Counted from the first letter of the stretch, positions 49,933 to 59,726 are shown. The stretch is DNA of 64,000 nt from Oceanobacillus luteolus (GCF_023715655.1 NZ_JAMBON010000008.1:55881-119880), one strand, 5' to 3'. The notes: generated by a model from the sequence alone, not told the origin. Translations and numbers: made by a program.

Positions 49933-49976
49933 AAAAGGATATCCATCTTCATTGAAGTTGGATATCCTTTTATTAT
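49933..49976 (+). terminator. Terminator of the ABC exporter gene
   Basis: AAAAGGATATCCA (49933-49945) and TGGATATCCTTTT (49959-49971) form a perfect 13-bp stem followed by ATTATT. Confidence 0.85.
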
Positions 49977-50032
49977 TCTATAAGCATAAATATTCCTGTG
50001 GAACACAACCTATAAAAAAGGAGTTGATTGCC

Positions 50033-50365
50033 ATGTGGAAGTTTATTCTCATTGCTTCTCTAAGTCTTTTTCCAATCCTATCTTATATTACGCCGCAAAT
50101 AAGTACTGAAATCTTTCAAGATAATGTACCACCCTACGCAAAGTGGGGCCAAGTAGCTATGCAAGTGACAAAGGAAAAATACCCTGATGCCGAGATCATC
50201 GATTACTTGCATATAGGAGCAGTTGATAATAACGGTACCACAACAGAAAGGTTCAAGCTTTGGTTACGTGGCGATACTCGAGAATTCGGTGTTTTTATAG
50301 ATATTCATTTTAAGACAGAGACTGAGGAAGTCATCGAAATCAATTTTCAGGAAACAGATCGATAG
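50033..50365 (+). CDS. Small secreted DUF3889 protein
   Basis: From ATG 50033 (AAAGGAG upstream) this 110-aa protein has a signal peptide-like start (MWKFILIASLSLFPILSY) and a DUF3889 domain: PYAKWGQVAMQVTKEKYPDA, IIDYLHIGA, FKLWLRGDTREFGVFIDIHF and the end EVIEINFQET. Related B. subtilis proteins are of the YqzG type. Function is unknown. It is a single gene. Confidence 0.82.
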   Translation: MWKFILIASLSLFPILSYITPQISTEIFQDNVPPYAKWGQVAMQVTKEKYPDAEIIDYLHIGAVDNNGTTTERFKLWLRGDTREFGVFIDIHFKTETEEVIEINFQETDR

Positions 50366-50440
50366 TTGTTGGTTATTACCTGTTCCCAATGGCCTGAGAT
50401 CCTTAAGTATCAGCATTTTTGGTGGTGGAAAGAATGTTTT

Positions 50441-50980
50441 TTATCTCCACTCGGATCGTAATAACCCATATACGGCATGGTCGACAAAATGGTCATATAA
50501 CCACTCGGCTTGACGAACAACCCCCTCATGTTTAAAATTCAAGCGCTCAGGGATTGCACGGCTTTTGGAATTTTCGACCGCTGCCCTAATTTCAATCCGA
50601 TTCAATTCCAACTCGTAAAACGCGTATTCAATAAGGCCACTAACAGATCTCGTCATAATGCCACGACCGACAAAATCCGTTGCCAGCCAGTAACCAACTT
50701 GTGCATTCAAGTTTTGCCAATCTATGCTATTAAAACCTGCCATGCCACAAAGCTTTCCCCTGTAGAAAATCCCGCAATTCAATGCTTTTTTAGCTTCATA
50801 TGAATTTAATGTCAATCGAATAAACGTCAATGAATCCCGTTTCGATTTTGTTCCATCTACCCAAGGTAACCATTCCCTCAATTCCTTCCTCGATTTATCT
50901 GTAAGCCGGAACAGTTCCTCGGCATGGGATTCCTGTATTTGAATCAATGTAATTTCTTCATCAATATCCAATCTGAACAA
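50441..50980 (-). CDS. GNAT family N-acetyltransferase (RimL/YdaF type)
   Basis: This 179-aa acetyl-CoA-dependent acetyltransferase has the family blocks ELREWLPWVD near the N-terminus, VGYWLATDFVGRGIMTRSV (acetyl-CoA loop), LNRIEIRAAVENSKSRAIPERLNF and a C-terminal VYGLLRSEW. The start is TTG with GGGGGGGATGAGAG just upstream. RimL-type enzymes acetylate protein N-termini or small amines; the substrate here is unknown. It is on the minus strand, against replication. Confidence 0.88.
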   Translation of the reverse strand: MFRLDIDEEITLIQIQESHAEELFRLTDKSRKELREWLPWVDGTKSKRDSLTFIRLTLNSYEAKKALNCGIFYRGKLCGMAGFNSIDWQNLNAQVGYWLATDFVGRGIMTRSVSGLIEYAFYELELNRIEIRAAVENSKSRAIPERLNFKHEGVVRQAEWLYDHFVDHAVYGLLRSEWR

Positions 50981-51157
50981 CTCTCATCCCCCCCTACTTT
51001 ATTTATATATTCTTCATCATACAAAGTTACAGCTTAAAAAGATAGCCCAAATTGCGGGTAGTCAGGATAAAAAAACACATTTTATTTTATTTTCATGCAA
51101 TGCTAGTTTATTATGGAAGTAATAAGCATTTTTAGCTAAAGGAAGGAATCTGAAATC

Positions 51158-52327
51158 GTGGACAATGATAATATTACGCGGTTGGAAATAAATGGAAAAG
51201 AAATCATCCTGATTGGAACGGCACACGTTTCGAAGCAAAGTGCCGAACAGGTAAAGGAAGTCATAGAACAAGAAAGACCTGACTCGGTGTGTATTGAACT
51301 GGATGAACAGCGTTATCAGTCAATCACGGACGGAAATAAGTGGCAAGAAATGGACATTTTTAAAGTTATCAAGCAAAAGAAGGCCTCTTTGTTACTGATG
51401 AATCTTGCCATATCTTCTTTCCAAAAACGAATGGCGAAACAATTTGGCATCAATGCTGGCCAAGAGATGATTCAAGGGATTGAGTCTGCAAAAGATGTAG
51501 GAGCGGAATTGGTTCTTGCTGACCGGAATATCCAGATAACGTTTGCAAGAATCTGGGGAAATATCGGTCTAAAGGGGAAAGCGATGCTCCTTACTCAAGT
51601 TGTTTATGGCATATTCAGTAAGGAAACGATCACAGAGGAAGAATTAGAGAAGATGAAGCAAAAAGATATGATTAATGCGATGCTTCAAGAAATAACAGAG
51701 AGCTTCCCAAGATTGAAAAAGCCACTCATTGATGAACGAGATCAATATTTGGCACAAAAAATCAAAGATGCACCAGGAGAAAAAATAGTTGCCATACTAG
51801 GAGCGGCTCATGTACCTGGAATCACGAGAGAAATACATAAAGAACAGAATTTAGAAGCACTGACGAAAAGACCACCGAAGTCAAAAGCACCGAAGGTCAT
51901 CGGCTGGGCTATTCCAATTGTAATCATCGCCCTCATTGCCATGACATTTTTTCAAAATCCAGACGCGGGTGTTCAGCAAATTTGGAGCTGGCTATTATGG
52001 AATGGCTCGCTTGCTGGAATCGGGACAATTATAGCTCTCGGACATCCACTCGCCGTACTCACTGCAGTTGTCGCAGCACCGTTTACATCATTGAATCCAT
52101 TTCTTGCAGCAGGCTGGTTTGCTGGGTTCGTACAAGCTTATATGAAAAAGCCAGTAGTACGGGATTTTGAAAACCTTGCTGATGATGTCACTAGTGTAAA
52201 AGGTTTTTGGGATAATAAAGTGACCCGAGTGCTGCTCGTTATGGTTCTTGCCAATCTCGGCAGTTCTCTTGGTACGTTTATAGCCGGTGCTGATGTCGTT
52301 CGACTATTTATTCAAAACTTGTTCTAA
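51158..52327 (+). CDS. TraB/PrgY family membrane protein
   Basis: This 389-aa protein (GTG start, AAGGAAGG upstream) has an N-terminal TraB domain with LIGTAHVSKQSAEQVKEVI, CIELDEQRY, the middle ADRNIQITFAR and VAILGAAHVPGI. The two conserved His motifs GTAHVS and GAAHV are the likely metal-binding or catalytic sites proposed for the family. About four membrane helices fill residues 240-389. Enterococcal members (PrgY/TraB) shut down peptide pheromones; chromosomal members have unknown roles. Confidence 0.88.
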   Translation: MDNDNITRLEINGKEIILIGTAHVSKQSAEQVKEVIEQERPDSVCIELDEQRYQSITDGNKWQEMDIFKVIKQKKASLLLMNLAISSFQKRMAKQFGINAGQEMIQGIESAKDVGAELVLADRNIQITFARIWGNIGLKGKAMLLTQVVYGIFSKETITEEELEKMKQKDMINAMLQEITESFPRLKKPLIDERDQYLAQKIKDAPGEKIVAILGAAHVPGITREIHKEQNLEALTKRPPKSKAPKVIGWAIPIVIIALIAMTFFQNPDAGVQQIWSWLLWNGSLAGIGTIIALGHPLAVLTAVVAAPFTSLNPFLAAGWFAGFVQAYMKKPVVRDFENLADDVTSVKGFWDNKVTRVLLVMVLANLGSSLGTFIAGADVVRLFIQNLF

Positions 52328-52415
52328 AACTCAAAGAAAGCACCTTCCCTGAGGGAACCGTGTTTTCTTTTCTTTACCTACTGAAACCATGTATTCCATG
52401 AAGGAGGAACCGTTT

Positions 52416-53639
52416 GTGATCATTGCGATCATTGTAATCCTATTCTGTCTATCCATCTTTTTCTCCGCAAGTGAGACTGCGCTTACATCCCTGAATCAAG
52501 TGAAGCTGCAAACACAAGCAAAATCTGATGATAAACAAGCAAAGAAACTTCTCAAATTAACTGAGAATCCGAGTGAACTATATACAGTTGCCGTAATCGG
52601 CAATAATATCGTTGACCTGAGCCTTGTTGCTCTTATTGTTTATTATACTTTGGATACCAGTTTTGACACGATCCTTGCAGTAGCATTGACAATTACTGCC
52701 ATCATCATTTTTGCAGAAATCATACCTAAGGCGGTTGCCCGGTCAATGCCGATGGAGATTGCCTCTATTGTGTCACCTCTTATTCAAGGGATGATTAAAA
52801 TTTTAAAACCAATCATTTGGTTACTAAATAAGCTCGTCACCTTTATAACGAGTATATTCAATAAAGATGGAGAAGAGGAGCTGTCTGTGTCAAAGGATGA
52901 GCTACGTACCCTCGTTGAGCTTGCTGGAATTGAGGGGACGTTTCAGGCAGATGAATCACATCGAATTAAAGGTGTGCTTGATTTTTATAATTTAAATGTC
53001 CGTGATGTTATGAAAACGCCACGTGTGGATATCGTTGCTTTACCAATTGATTCCACTTATGAAGAGGTTAGAGATTTTGCGATTGATAACCGATTTACCC
53101 GTTATCCGATTTATGATGAGGATATTGATCATATCGTTGGGATCATGCATACAAAATATCTCCTCTCCTGGTCGGTAAATCCGGAGAAAAAGTTAGAAGA
53201 ATTCATGGATGACGATCCACTCGTCGTTTATGAATTCCAGCCAATTGAAGAAATATTCCACAAAATGACGAAGGAACGAAGGCACTTGGCTATCGTTCTT
53301 GATGAATATGGTGGTACAGAGGGGATCATCAGTCATGAGGATATTATTGAAGGTATGATTGGTCTGGAGATCCACGATGAAATGGACGAGGAAACGGAAG
53401 TCCTCATCGAAAAATTGACCCCGACTCAAGTGATTTGTGACGGAAAGGTCACCCTCCATCGTTTAAACACGATTTTTCAAACGGAAATACCCGAAGATGA
53501 AGATGTGTTGGCTGCTTATCTATTGAGTGAGTTTAAAGACTTTCCAAAAGCCGGTGACGTGTTAGAGAGGGATAATTTAACATTTAAAATTTTATCTGTG
53601 GAAGATCGATATATTCGGAGAGTACAGATAGTAAAATAA
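52416..53639 (+). CDS. CNNM/CorC family membrane protein (hemolysin family)
   Basis: From GTG 52416 (GGAGG eight nucleotides upstream) this protein has 407 aa. The CNNM membrane domain comprises residues 1-185 with FFSASETALTSLNQVKL and FAEIIPKAVARSMP. A CBS pair follows (RDVMKTPRVDIVALP, RYPIYDEDIDHIVGIM; then LAIVLDEYGGTEGIISHEDI), and then a C-terminal CorC_HlyC domain. Family members transport or sense Mg2+, with proven export in some. A terminator follows. Confidence 0.9.
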   Translation: MIIAIIVILFCLSIFFSASETALTSLNQVKLQTQAKSDDKQAKKLLKLTENPSELYTVAVIGNNIVDLSLVALIVYYTLDTSFDTILAVALTITAIIIFAEIIPKAVARSMPMEIASIVSPLIQGMIKILKPIIWLLNKLVTFITSIFNKDGEEELSVSKDELRTLVELAGIEGTFQADESHRIKGVLDFYNLNVRDVMKTPRVDIVALPIDSTYEEVRDFAIDNRFTRYPIYDEDIDHIVGIMHTKYLLSWSVNPEKKLEEFMDDDPLVVYEFQPIEEIFHKMTKERRHLAIVLDEYGGTEGIISHEDIIEGMIGLEIHDEMDEETEVLIEKLTPTQVICDGKVTLHRLNTIFQTEIPEDEDVLAAYLLSEFKDFPKAGDVLERDNLTFKILSVEDRYIRRVQIVK

Positions 53640-53657
53640 GAAACTGATGAATTTAAA

Positions 53658-53696
53658 ACCCGAACAAGCTAAATGGCCTGTTCGGGTCTTTTATTT
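53658..53696 (+). terminator. Terminator of the CNNM/CorC gene
   Basis: ACCCGAACA (53658-53666) and TGTTCGGGT (53679-53687) form a 9-bp stem followed by CTTTTATTTT. Confidence 0.85.
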
Positions 53697-53741
53697 TATT
53701 CACGATTGATGGAGAACGAAATGGTATGGAGCCACTTAACT

Positions 53742-53909
53742 TTAATAATGTTTATTCTGGGTGACTGTAGCTAGTTGATTAAGCAGCTTATCGAGCTCTT
53801 GGGAGATTTGTATTAATTCATCATTATCTACTTTATTTTCATATGCTTGATACATCATCGCTCGCATCTTTTCAATTTCGCCCCTCAACCCTTCTTTACA
53901 GGTCTTAAT
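53742..53909 (-). CDS. Small Spo0E-like protein, start codon uncertain
   Basis: The minus strand encodes a frame ending TAA 53742-53744 whose C-terminal part reads EIEKMRAMMYQAYENKV and then ISQELDKLLNQL. This fits the Spo0E family of small aspartyl-phosphate phosphatases that dephosphorylate Spo0A~P (pattern ...ISQ.LD.LLN...). There is no ATG or GTG in frame. AAGGAG at 53920-53925 points to an ATT codon (53907-53909) 10 nt away, giving 55 aa; TTG 53886-53888 gives 48 aa without a good ribosome site. Either a rare AUU start or a small frameshift near the start is possible. Confidence 0.6.
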   Translation of the reverse strand: MKTCKEGLRGEIEKMRAMMYQAYENKVDNDELIQISQELDKLLNQLATVTQNKHY

Positions 53910-54077
53910 ACAATCACCACTCCTTCACAATGATACATTTATATATTATCCTAATTTTCTTCATTTTAAACTAAAATGACAATTTTTAGGTGCAATATAC
54001 ACCTTAATATTATCCTTTTTTCCTTAAAAGCTAGTTAATAGTAAAAGATTTCTATTTATTTATTTGCCGGAATGTTT

Positions 54078-54166
54078 TATAATGACCATATCAATGTTCG
54101 TGATTTTGTTGTTTTTAAGTATAAATAATAGTTATAAGTTGTATTTTATAACTGATTTACGAACAT
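54078..54166 (+). promoter_or_regulatory. Promoter and structured leader of the MFS gene
   Basis: TATAAT (54078-54083) is a clear -10 box with no good -35. Just downstream two nested inverted repeats occur: ATGTTCGT (54094-54101) with ACGAACAT (54159-54166), and inside them AGTTATAA (54130-54137) with TTATAACT (54146-54153). The transcript would begin near 54090 and fold into a two-tier hairpin 70 nt before the gene. It could be an operator or an RNA control element. The rest of the 600-bp gene-free interval contains the Spo0E-like frame and AT-rich DNA. Confidence 0.5.
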
Positions 54167-54238
54167 AATTATTGTGTTAAGGAAAAACATACGTAATTAT
54201 ACGAGTCGCAAGTCTATTAGAAACTTGGAGGGTGTAAA

Positions 54239-55498
54239 ATGAATAATAAGTGGATTCGTGCGGTACTTCCAGCATTGCTCATTCATTGCAGTATTGGTAC
54301 AGTTTATTGTTGGTCATTATTTAAAGCGGATATTGCCAATTATATTGGGAGTTCTCTTGGTGAAGTGGAATGGGCGTTCAGCTTGGCTATATTTGTTCTA
54401 GGAATGTCTGCAGCGTTTGGTGGAAGACTGGTAGAAAAAGATATCCATAAGTCCTCTTTACTTGCTATGATTTTTTTTGTCGTTGGTATGGCAGGGACAG
54501 GATTTTTCATTTATCAGAAGTCATTGCTCGGTATTTATGTTTCCTACGGGATCGTAATGGGGATTGGCTTAGGGATCGGCTATTTGACACCGGTGAAAAC
54601 ATTAATGTTATGGTTTAAAGAACAAAAAGGACTAGCGACTGGCCTGGCGGTTGCAGGCTTTGGTTTAGCAAAAGTAATTGCAAGTCCCTTGATGGAAAGT
54701 CTGATGGGTGCAAGGGATAATACTGGTATGTTGGTTGACCCGACCAGTATATATACGATGTTTTATATTTTAGCAGCTATCTATTTTGTCATGATGTTTA
54801 TTGGACATCTAACATTGAAGAAACCGTTCGGATCAGAAGAAGAAAATATGGAAGGCCAACATTTCAGTTATATAAAAGTGTTGAAAAACAAAACTTTCAT
54901 CGGTATCTGGCTCATGTTTTATATTAATATCACATGTGGCCTTGCCTTAATTTCACAAGAAAAGGGCATGCTCGCATTTATCGGTTTTAGAGCAATTGGT
55001 TTGGTCAGCTCTTTGACTGCCATATTCAATGCAGGTGGAAGAGTAGCATTCTCTTCATTAGGAGATCGATTAAGCGATCGAAATTCAATATATAAAATCA
55101 TCTTCTTTTCATCCATCGCTGCAATCTTGGCGACAATCGTGTTCGATGGCATGAATAATGCATACGCAATTTTAATCATTGCACTGCTCTGTATTGTTAA
55201 TGCAGGATATGGTGGAGGATTTTCATCACTGCCCCCTCTCTTATCCGATCGTTTTGGATTAGACAGTATTTCCACCGTTCATGGATTGACACTTTCTGCA
55301 TGGGCGTTTGCAGGGTTATCTGGCAACCAGCTGAGTACATTCATTCTCGAGCAGACCGGGTCTTATGACATTATGCTGTATGTCATTCTTGCTATGTTTG
55401 CTGTTGCTGCTTTAATTAGTATATTTGTTGTTAAGCCTGGCATCGTTAATTTAGAGAATGAGGTAAGTAATGGAAAAAAAGAAGTAATAGCAAGCTGA
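54239..55498 (+). CDS. OFA (oxalate/formate antiporter-like) MFS transporter
   Basis: This 419-aa protein has twelve predicted membrane helices and the family look of OxlT-type transporters: LIHCSIGTVYCWSLFKADIA at the first helix, YGIVMGIGLGIGYLTPVKTLMLWF in the fourth to fifth, and GYGGGFSSLPPLLSDRFG in the second half. Oxalate or formate transport is proven only for a few members; the substrate here is unknown. The ATG follows TTGGAGGGTG. It is monocistronic with a structured leader and terminator. Confidence 0.88.
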   Translation: MNNKWIRAVLPALLIHCSIGTVYCWSLFKADIANYIGSSLGEVEWAFSLAIFVLGMSAAFGGRLVEKDIHKSSLLAMIFFVVGMAGTGFFIYQKSLLGIYVSYGIVMGIGLGIGYLTPVKTLMLWFKEQKGLATGLAVAGFGLAKVIASPLMESLMGARDNTGMLVDPTSIYTMFYILAAIYFVMMFIGHLTLKKPFGSEEENMEGQHFSYIKVLKNKTFIGIWLMFYINITCGLALISQEKGMLAFIGFRAIGLVSSLTAIFNAGGRVAFSSLGDRLSDRNSIYKIIFFSSIAAILATIVFDGMNNAYAILIIALLCIVNAGYGGGFSSLPPLLSDRFGLDSISTVHGLTLSAWAFAGLSGNQLSTFILEQTGSYDIMLYVILAMFAVAALISIFVVKPGIVNLENEVSNGKKEVIAS

Positions 55499-55505
55499 CT
55501 CAAAG

Positions 55506-55534
55506 AAGGATGTCTCATAGAGACATCCTTTTCT
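55506..55534 (+). terminator. Terminator of the MFS gene
   Basis: AAGGATGTCTC (55506-55516) and GAGACATCCTT (55520-55530) form an 11-bp stem with a 3-nt loop, then TTTCTATT. Confidence 0.85.
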
Positions 55535-55860
55535 ATTATAGTCGTGATTTATTTATCTTATCAGATTATTTTACCAATATATTCTACTTTTAAATCTAGA
55601 TAATTCGACCGATAAATATATAGACTAGTTCTTTAGTTGAGTATATGAATTGGCTATATTTCTGAAGGAATATGAAAAGTGCGATAGATAGAGTGGGAAA
55701 ACTGAGTTAGGGGGACCATCTTGATTTTCTATAAAGAAGGATGTGATTAGATTCACGATGTTCGGTTGATATATAAAGCACCTTTCATCAAAATAGCAAC
55801 GATGATACACCTTAAGGCTAGTAAATTAGTAATTTATCTTATCGGTTAAAGGAGAAAAGA
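55535..55860. other. Gene-free interval before the chemoreceptor
   Basis: This AT-rich stretch holds no convincing gene. A possible sigma-D (motility) promoter is present: TAAA at 55591-55594, then 13 bp, then ACCGATAA at 55608-55615, against the consensus TAAA-N14-16-GCCGATAT. The spacing is short by one or two bases. AAAGGAG at the 3' end is the ribosome site of the chemoreceptor gene. Confidence 0.35.
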
Positions 55861-57558
55861 GTGAAAATGAGTTTTTTGAACTTCAAAAGCATTAAGCATA
55901 AAATAATATTTGCATTTTCGATTGTGATTTTATTAGTATTGATCACTAATATTTATAATTACATTACAGTCAACCAAAACAATAATACAGTGGAGGAGAT
56001 TGTGGAAGAGGATCTTCAACGGTTAATTGCCTATAAAGGGTTGGAAACAACGATGGCCAACCGGATTTCCACTGCACGTGGTTATGCCTTAAGTGGGGAA
56101 AGTGATTTTAAGGATCGTTTTGACGCATACACACAACAGGGAATAGAATTTGAAACTCTAGCTAGAAGTGTCGGAGTGAGCGAGGAATTTGAAGATGTGT
56201 TGAAACGGACCGTAGAATGGCGGACTGCTATTAGTGAGGATGTATTTGCTGTCTACGATCGTGGCGATGTCGACCGAGCGATGGATAATCTGAATGAATT
56301 AACTCCGGTTGTTCGAGAAATCATGGATGGTTATGAGGAATTAGCGCAGGGTGCTACAGATGAAATCAATCAAAGTGGTGAACAAATTGTTTCAGATGGA
56401 GCGCGTTCTCTATTAATCATTAGTATCGTATCAGTGGTCATCGTCGTATTGAGTATTGGGGCAGCACTCTTTACAGCACAAATTATTTCTAAGCCAATCA
56501 AAATGGTGATGGAACGAATGAAAAGTATCGCAAGTGGTGATTTAAGCCAAGAAGACCTGACAATCAATTCGAAAGATGAAGTTGGTCAGTTAGTTGGAGC
56601 GACCAACCAAATGACTGCTAAAATTCGTGAAATACTTTCGGATATTAATGTTGTTTCTGAAACAGTTACAAGTCATAGTGAAGAGTTGACTCAATCAGCT
56701 AATGAAGTAAAAGCTGGTTCTGAACAGATAGCAACGACTATGCAAGAATTGGCTTCAGGTTCAGAAACACAGGCAGAAAGTGCAGGAGATCTAGCTTCCA
56801 TTATGGGTACATTTGCAGAAAATGTACAAGAAGTAAATGAAAACAGTGAACGTGTACAAGAGTATACAAAAGATGTAATTGGCTTGACTACTAAGGGTAG
56901 TGAGTTGATGACATCTTCAACAAAACAAATGGCGAAAATTGACCAAATCGTTCAAGAAGCGGTTACAAAGGTGGAAGGATTGGACCAACAAACACAACAA
57001 ATCTCACAACTTGTCGCTGTTATTGAAGGGATTGCAGATCAAACGAATTTACTTGCATTAAATGCTGCAATTGAAGCGGCTCGAGCGGGTGAGCAAGGAA
57101 AAGGATTTGCAGTAGTAGCGGATGAAGTAAGGAAGCTTGCAGAGCAAGTGGCAGTTTCGGTTAAGGACATTACAGGAATCGTAGGAACGATCCAGAATGA
57201 ATCTAGTGTTGTTGCTGAATCATTGAAGGATGGTTATAAAGAAGTAGAAGCAGGAACAAGCCAAATCATCACTACTGGAGAAACATTTGATGAAATTAGC
57301 CAATCGATATCAAATATGGTGCATACGATTGATCAAGTATCCGATCATATAGCTGATATCGCATCGAAAAGTCAGGAGATGAATGGCAACGTTGAAGAAA
57401 TAGCTTCTATCTCCGAAGAGGCGGCAGCTGGAGTGGAAGAGACCTCTGCTGCTACAGAACAAACGAGCAGTTCCATGGAAGAAGTTGCAGCAAGCTCCGA
57501 GCAATTAGCAAGACTTGCTGAAGAACTAAACGGTTTAGTAAGACGATTTAAACTTTAA
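55861..57558 (+). CDS. Methyl-accepting chemotaxis protein
   Basis: This 565-aa chemoreceptor has helix 1 at about residues 14-33, an extracellular four-helix-bundle sensor (about 34-180), helix 2 (about 181-205), HAMP (about 206-260) and the long cytoplasmic signalling coiled coil. The kinase-contact tip is [42 protein letters not shown] in outline, centred near residue 400. The ligand is unknown. It starts at GTG with AAAGGAG six nucleotides upstream. It implies a motile organism. No che genes are nearby. Confidence 0.94.
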   Translation: MKMSFLNFKSIKHKIIFAFSIVILLVLITNIYNYITVNQNNNTVEEIVEEDLQRLIAYKGLETTMANRISTARGYALSGESDFKDRFDAYTQQGIEFETLARSVGVSEEFEDVLKRTVEWRTAISEDVFAVYDRGDVDRAMDNLNELTPVVREIMDGYEELAQGATDEINQSGEQIVSDGARSLLIISIVSVVIVVLSIGAALFTAQIISKPIKMVMERMKSIASGDLSQEDLTINSKDEVGQLVGATNQMTAKIREILSDINVVSETVTSHSEELTQSANEVKAGSEQIATTMQELASGSETQAESAGDLASIMGTFAENVQEVNENSERVQEYTKDVIGLTTKGSELMTSSTKQMAKIDQIVQEAVTKVEGLDQQTQQISQLVAVIEGIADQTNLLALNAAIEAARAGEQGKGFAVVADEVRKLAEQVAVSVKDITGIVGTIQNESSVVAESLKDGYKEVEAGTSQIITTGETFDEISQSISNMVHTIDQVSDHIADIASKSQEMNGNVEEIASISEEAAAGVEETSAATEQTSSSMEEVAASSEQLARLAEELNGLVRRFKL

Positions 57559-57574
57559 AATGAAAATAATAGAG

Positions 57575-57619
57575 AGCTGGTTAAGACATTTTAGATGTTT
57601 TCTTAATCAGCTTTTTTTG
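57575..57619 (+). terminator. Terminator of the chemoreceptor gene
   Basis: AGCTGGTTAAGA (57575-57586) and TCTTAATCAGCT (57601-57612) form a 12-bp stem with one G-U pair, followed by seven T residues. Confidence 0.85.
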
Positions 57620-57747
57620 TTTGAAAGCAAAGACTACAGCTTTCTCTTCTTCAATCCGTAAATGAATTTAATACATGTTTTCTTTACAACTCAGTTGCCA
57701 TGTGTTATATTGACAAATATTTTGATTGATTTAATGGAGGTGACAAA

Positions 57748-59592
57748 ATGGAACATGGAACAGCTTCCATTGTCTCTTTAATGATTGTAACGGGTGTTGC
57801 TTTTTTCATTCCAATCATGCTTCAACGATTGAAATTAAAAGCAATACCGATTGTCGTAGCAGAAATAATAGCCGGGATTATTATTGGGAAAAGTGGATTG
57901 GACCTTGTAGACGTAGATAATGCATGGCTTACGCTATTATCCAGTTTAGGCTTGATTTACTTGATGTTTTTAAGTGGTTTAGAAATTGATTTCTCATCTT
58001 TTAAGTTGAAAAAAGAAAAGAAACCAGGGAAAACGAAACAAATCAATCCTTTTCTCATATCCATAGTTATTTTTCTGTTTATGCTCATTTTGGCTTACGG
58101 TTTTTCTATGATACTAGTATATTTCGGAATGATCGATGATCCATTTTTCATGACGATTATTCTTTCAACCATATCTTTAGGCGTTGTTGTACCGGTATTG
58201 AAGGAGAGAAAAGTGATTAATACCGAACTGGGACAAACGGTATTGCTTATCGCAGTTATTTCCGACTTTGTCACGATGATATTATTTGCTTATTATTTGG
58301 CATTGAAAAATGGCGATACGACGATTGTATGGTGGATAGTTCTACTTTTGGCACTAGTATTTTTACTGTATTATGTATTGAATTATTACAAGAAGAAAAG
58401 CGATATGCAATTATTGGAGACGTTGAAAAGAGGAACAGCACAGATTGGTACACGGGGAATTTTTGCACTCATTCTTCTCTTCGTAGCCTTATCGGAAACA
58501 ATGGGAGTGGAAAATATCCTTGGTGCGTTTTTAGCAGGTGTGGTTGTTTCCTTACTTAGCCCAGGCAGAGACTTTGTCCATCAGCTGGACAGTTTTGGGT
58601 ATGGATTTTTAATACCGATTTTCTTTGTAATGGTAGGAGTAGGTTTTGACTTTGCATCTTTATTTGAAAATCCTGGAATTCTTGCGCTGATACCGATTGT
58701 TTTAATCTTCCTCTTTTTAACAAGAAGTTTACCGACCGTGTTGATGAAACGGTGGTTCTCTTGGAATGAAGTAGTAGGTTCGGGGATGTTGCTTACATCG
58801 ACCTTGAGTCTTGCGATTGTTGCTGCTACCGTGTCCTTGCAAATGGGGATAATTTCGGAGGGTATGAATAGCGCAATCGTACTTGTATCGATCTTGACGT
58901 GTTTCATTTCACCGATTTTATATGCTAGAATCTCCCCTAAAGTGGAAGAAAAGAAGCATAGTTTAGCTATTATTGGTGCCAACCGTGCAGCGCTTCGTGC
59001 GAGCATCAACTTTCAAAAGAGTAATTATCAAGTGACGATCTTTTCAGGGAAACAAGCAAAGATTGAATCTGAAAATGATAATGAATTCCCGATTGTTGAA
59101 TTAGAGGAATTATCACTGGAGAGACTGATTGAAAGGCAAATTTTTGAAACCTTTGATCGAGTAATCGTTACAACTAGTGATGATAACTTCAACATCGAAT
59201 TAGCTAATTATTCAAGGGAAATTGGATATGAAAATATGATTGTTCGTATTGAAGATCCTAAATTGAATAAAAAGTATAGCGACATGGGAATTACAGTATA
59301 CTCTGATGTCTATGCTAGTGAAATGATTCTAAAAGCGATGGTCCACAGCCCAAGTCTTGTACGATTCTTAACAGATGAGGATGAGGCAATCAGGGAGTTT
59401 GTTCTAGAGGATGTCAGATATGATAACCTACCACTGCGCAAGCTGCCATTCTTAGGCGATACACTTATTTTATCAATTTATCGAGGCGACCGAGCCATTA
59501 CGCCAAATGGTGATACGATTCTACAGACAGGGGACCGTTTGATTATAAGCGGTAGTGAAGAGTCAATGGCAAAGGTAGCGAATAATATTTGA
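57748..59592 (+). CDS. CPA2 cation:proton antiporter with RCK domains (KefB-like)
   Basis: This 614-aa protein has an N-terminal antiporter domain of twelve or so helices (residues 1-390) with the typical AEIIAGIIIGKSGLDL, LGLIYLMFLSGLEIDF and FFVMVGVGFDF blocks. An RCK_N/TrkA-N-like domain follows (about 400-520, starting HSLAIIGANRAALRASINF), then an RCK_C domain (about 530-612). Such proteins export K+ or Na+ in exchange for H+. RCK_C domains in Bacilli can bind c-di-AMP, so GdpP in this window could be functionally linked; this is inference. The ATG has GGAGGTG upstream. Confidence 0.92.
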   Translation: MEHGTASIVSLMIVTGVAFFIPIMLQRLKLKAIPIVVAEIIAGIIIGKSGLDLVDVDNAWLTLLSSLGLIYLMFLSGLEIDFSSFKLKKEKKPGKTKQINPFLISIVIFLFMLILAYGFSMILVYFGMIDDPFFMTIILSTISLGVVVPVLKERKVINTELGQTVLLIAVISDFVTMILFAYYLALKNGDTTIVWWIVLLLALVFLLYYVLNYYKKKSDMQLLETLKRGTAQIGTRGIFALILLFVALSETMGVENILGAFLAGVVVSLLSPGRDFVHQLDSFGYGFLIPIFFVMVGVGFDFASLFENPGILALIPIVLIFLFLTRSLPTVLMKRWFSWNEVVGSGMLLTSTLSLAIVAATVSLQMGIISEGMNSAIVLVSILTCFISPILYARISPKVEEKKHSLAIIGANRAALRASINFQKSNYQVTIFSGKQAKIESENDNEFPIVELEELSLERLIERQIFETFDRVIVTTSDDNFNIELANYSREIGYENMIVRIEDPKLNKKYSDMGITVYSDVYASEMILKAMVHSPSLVRFLTDEDEAIREFVLEDVRYDNLPLRKLPFLGDTLILSIYRGDRAITPNGDTILQTGDRLIISGSEESMAKVANNI

Positions 59593-59606
59593 AGGATCAA
59601 GGAGTG

Positions 59607-59648
59607 CCATAGGGGGGCTGAATTACAGCTATCCCTGTGGTGTTTTTT
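59607..59648 (+). terminator. Terminator of the antiporter gene
   Basis: CCATAGGG (59607-59614) and CCCTGTGG (59633-59640) pair with a G-U, with an inner GCTG/CAGC stem, followed by TGTTTTTTATT. Confidence 0.78.
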
Positions 59649-59726
59649 ATTTAGTATGGAGAAACCTATAAAATGGTAGTTCCATGTGGTACACTGTCTA
59701 AAAATAGACTCTTAAAGGAAGATTCG

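Noticed and set aside
55625..55810. 61-aa open frame on the minus strand before the chemoreceptor
   Set aside because: No ribosome site, no recognisable features, and it lies in AT-rich promoter DNA.
59678..59693. AGTTCCATGTGGTACA upstream of rlmH, resembling parS
   Set aside because: It matches parS at only 12 of 16 positions and the dyad is imperfect; it is probably chance or a very old relic.
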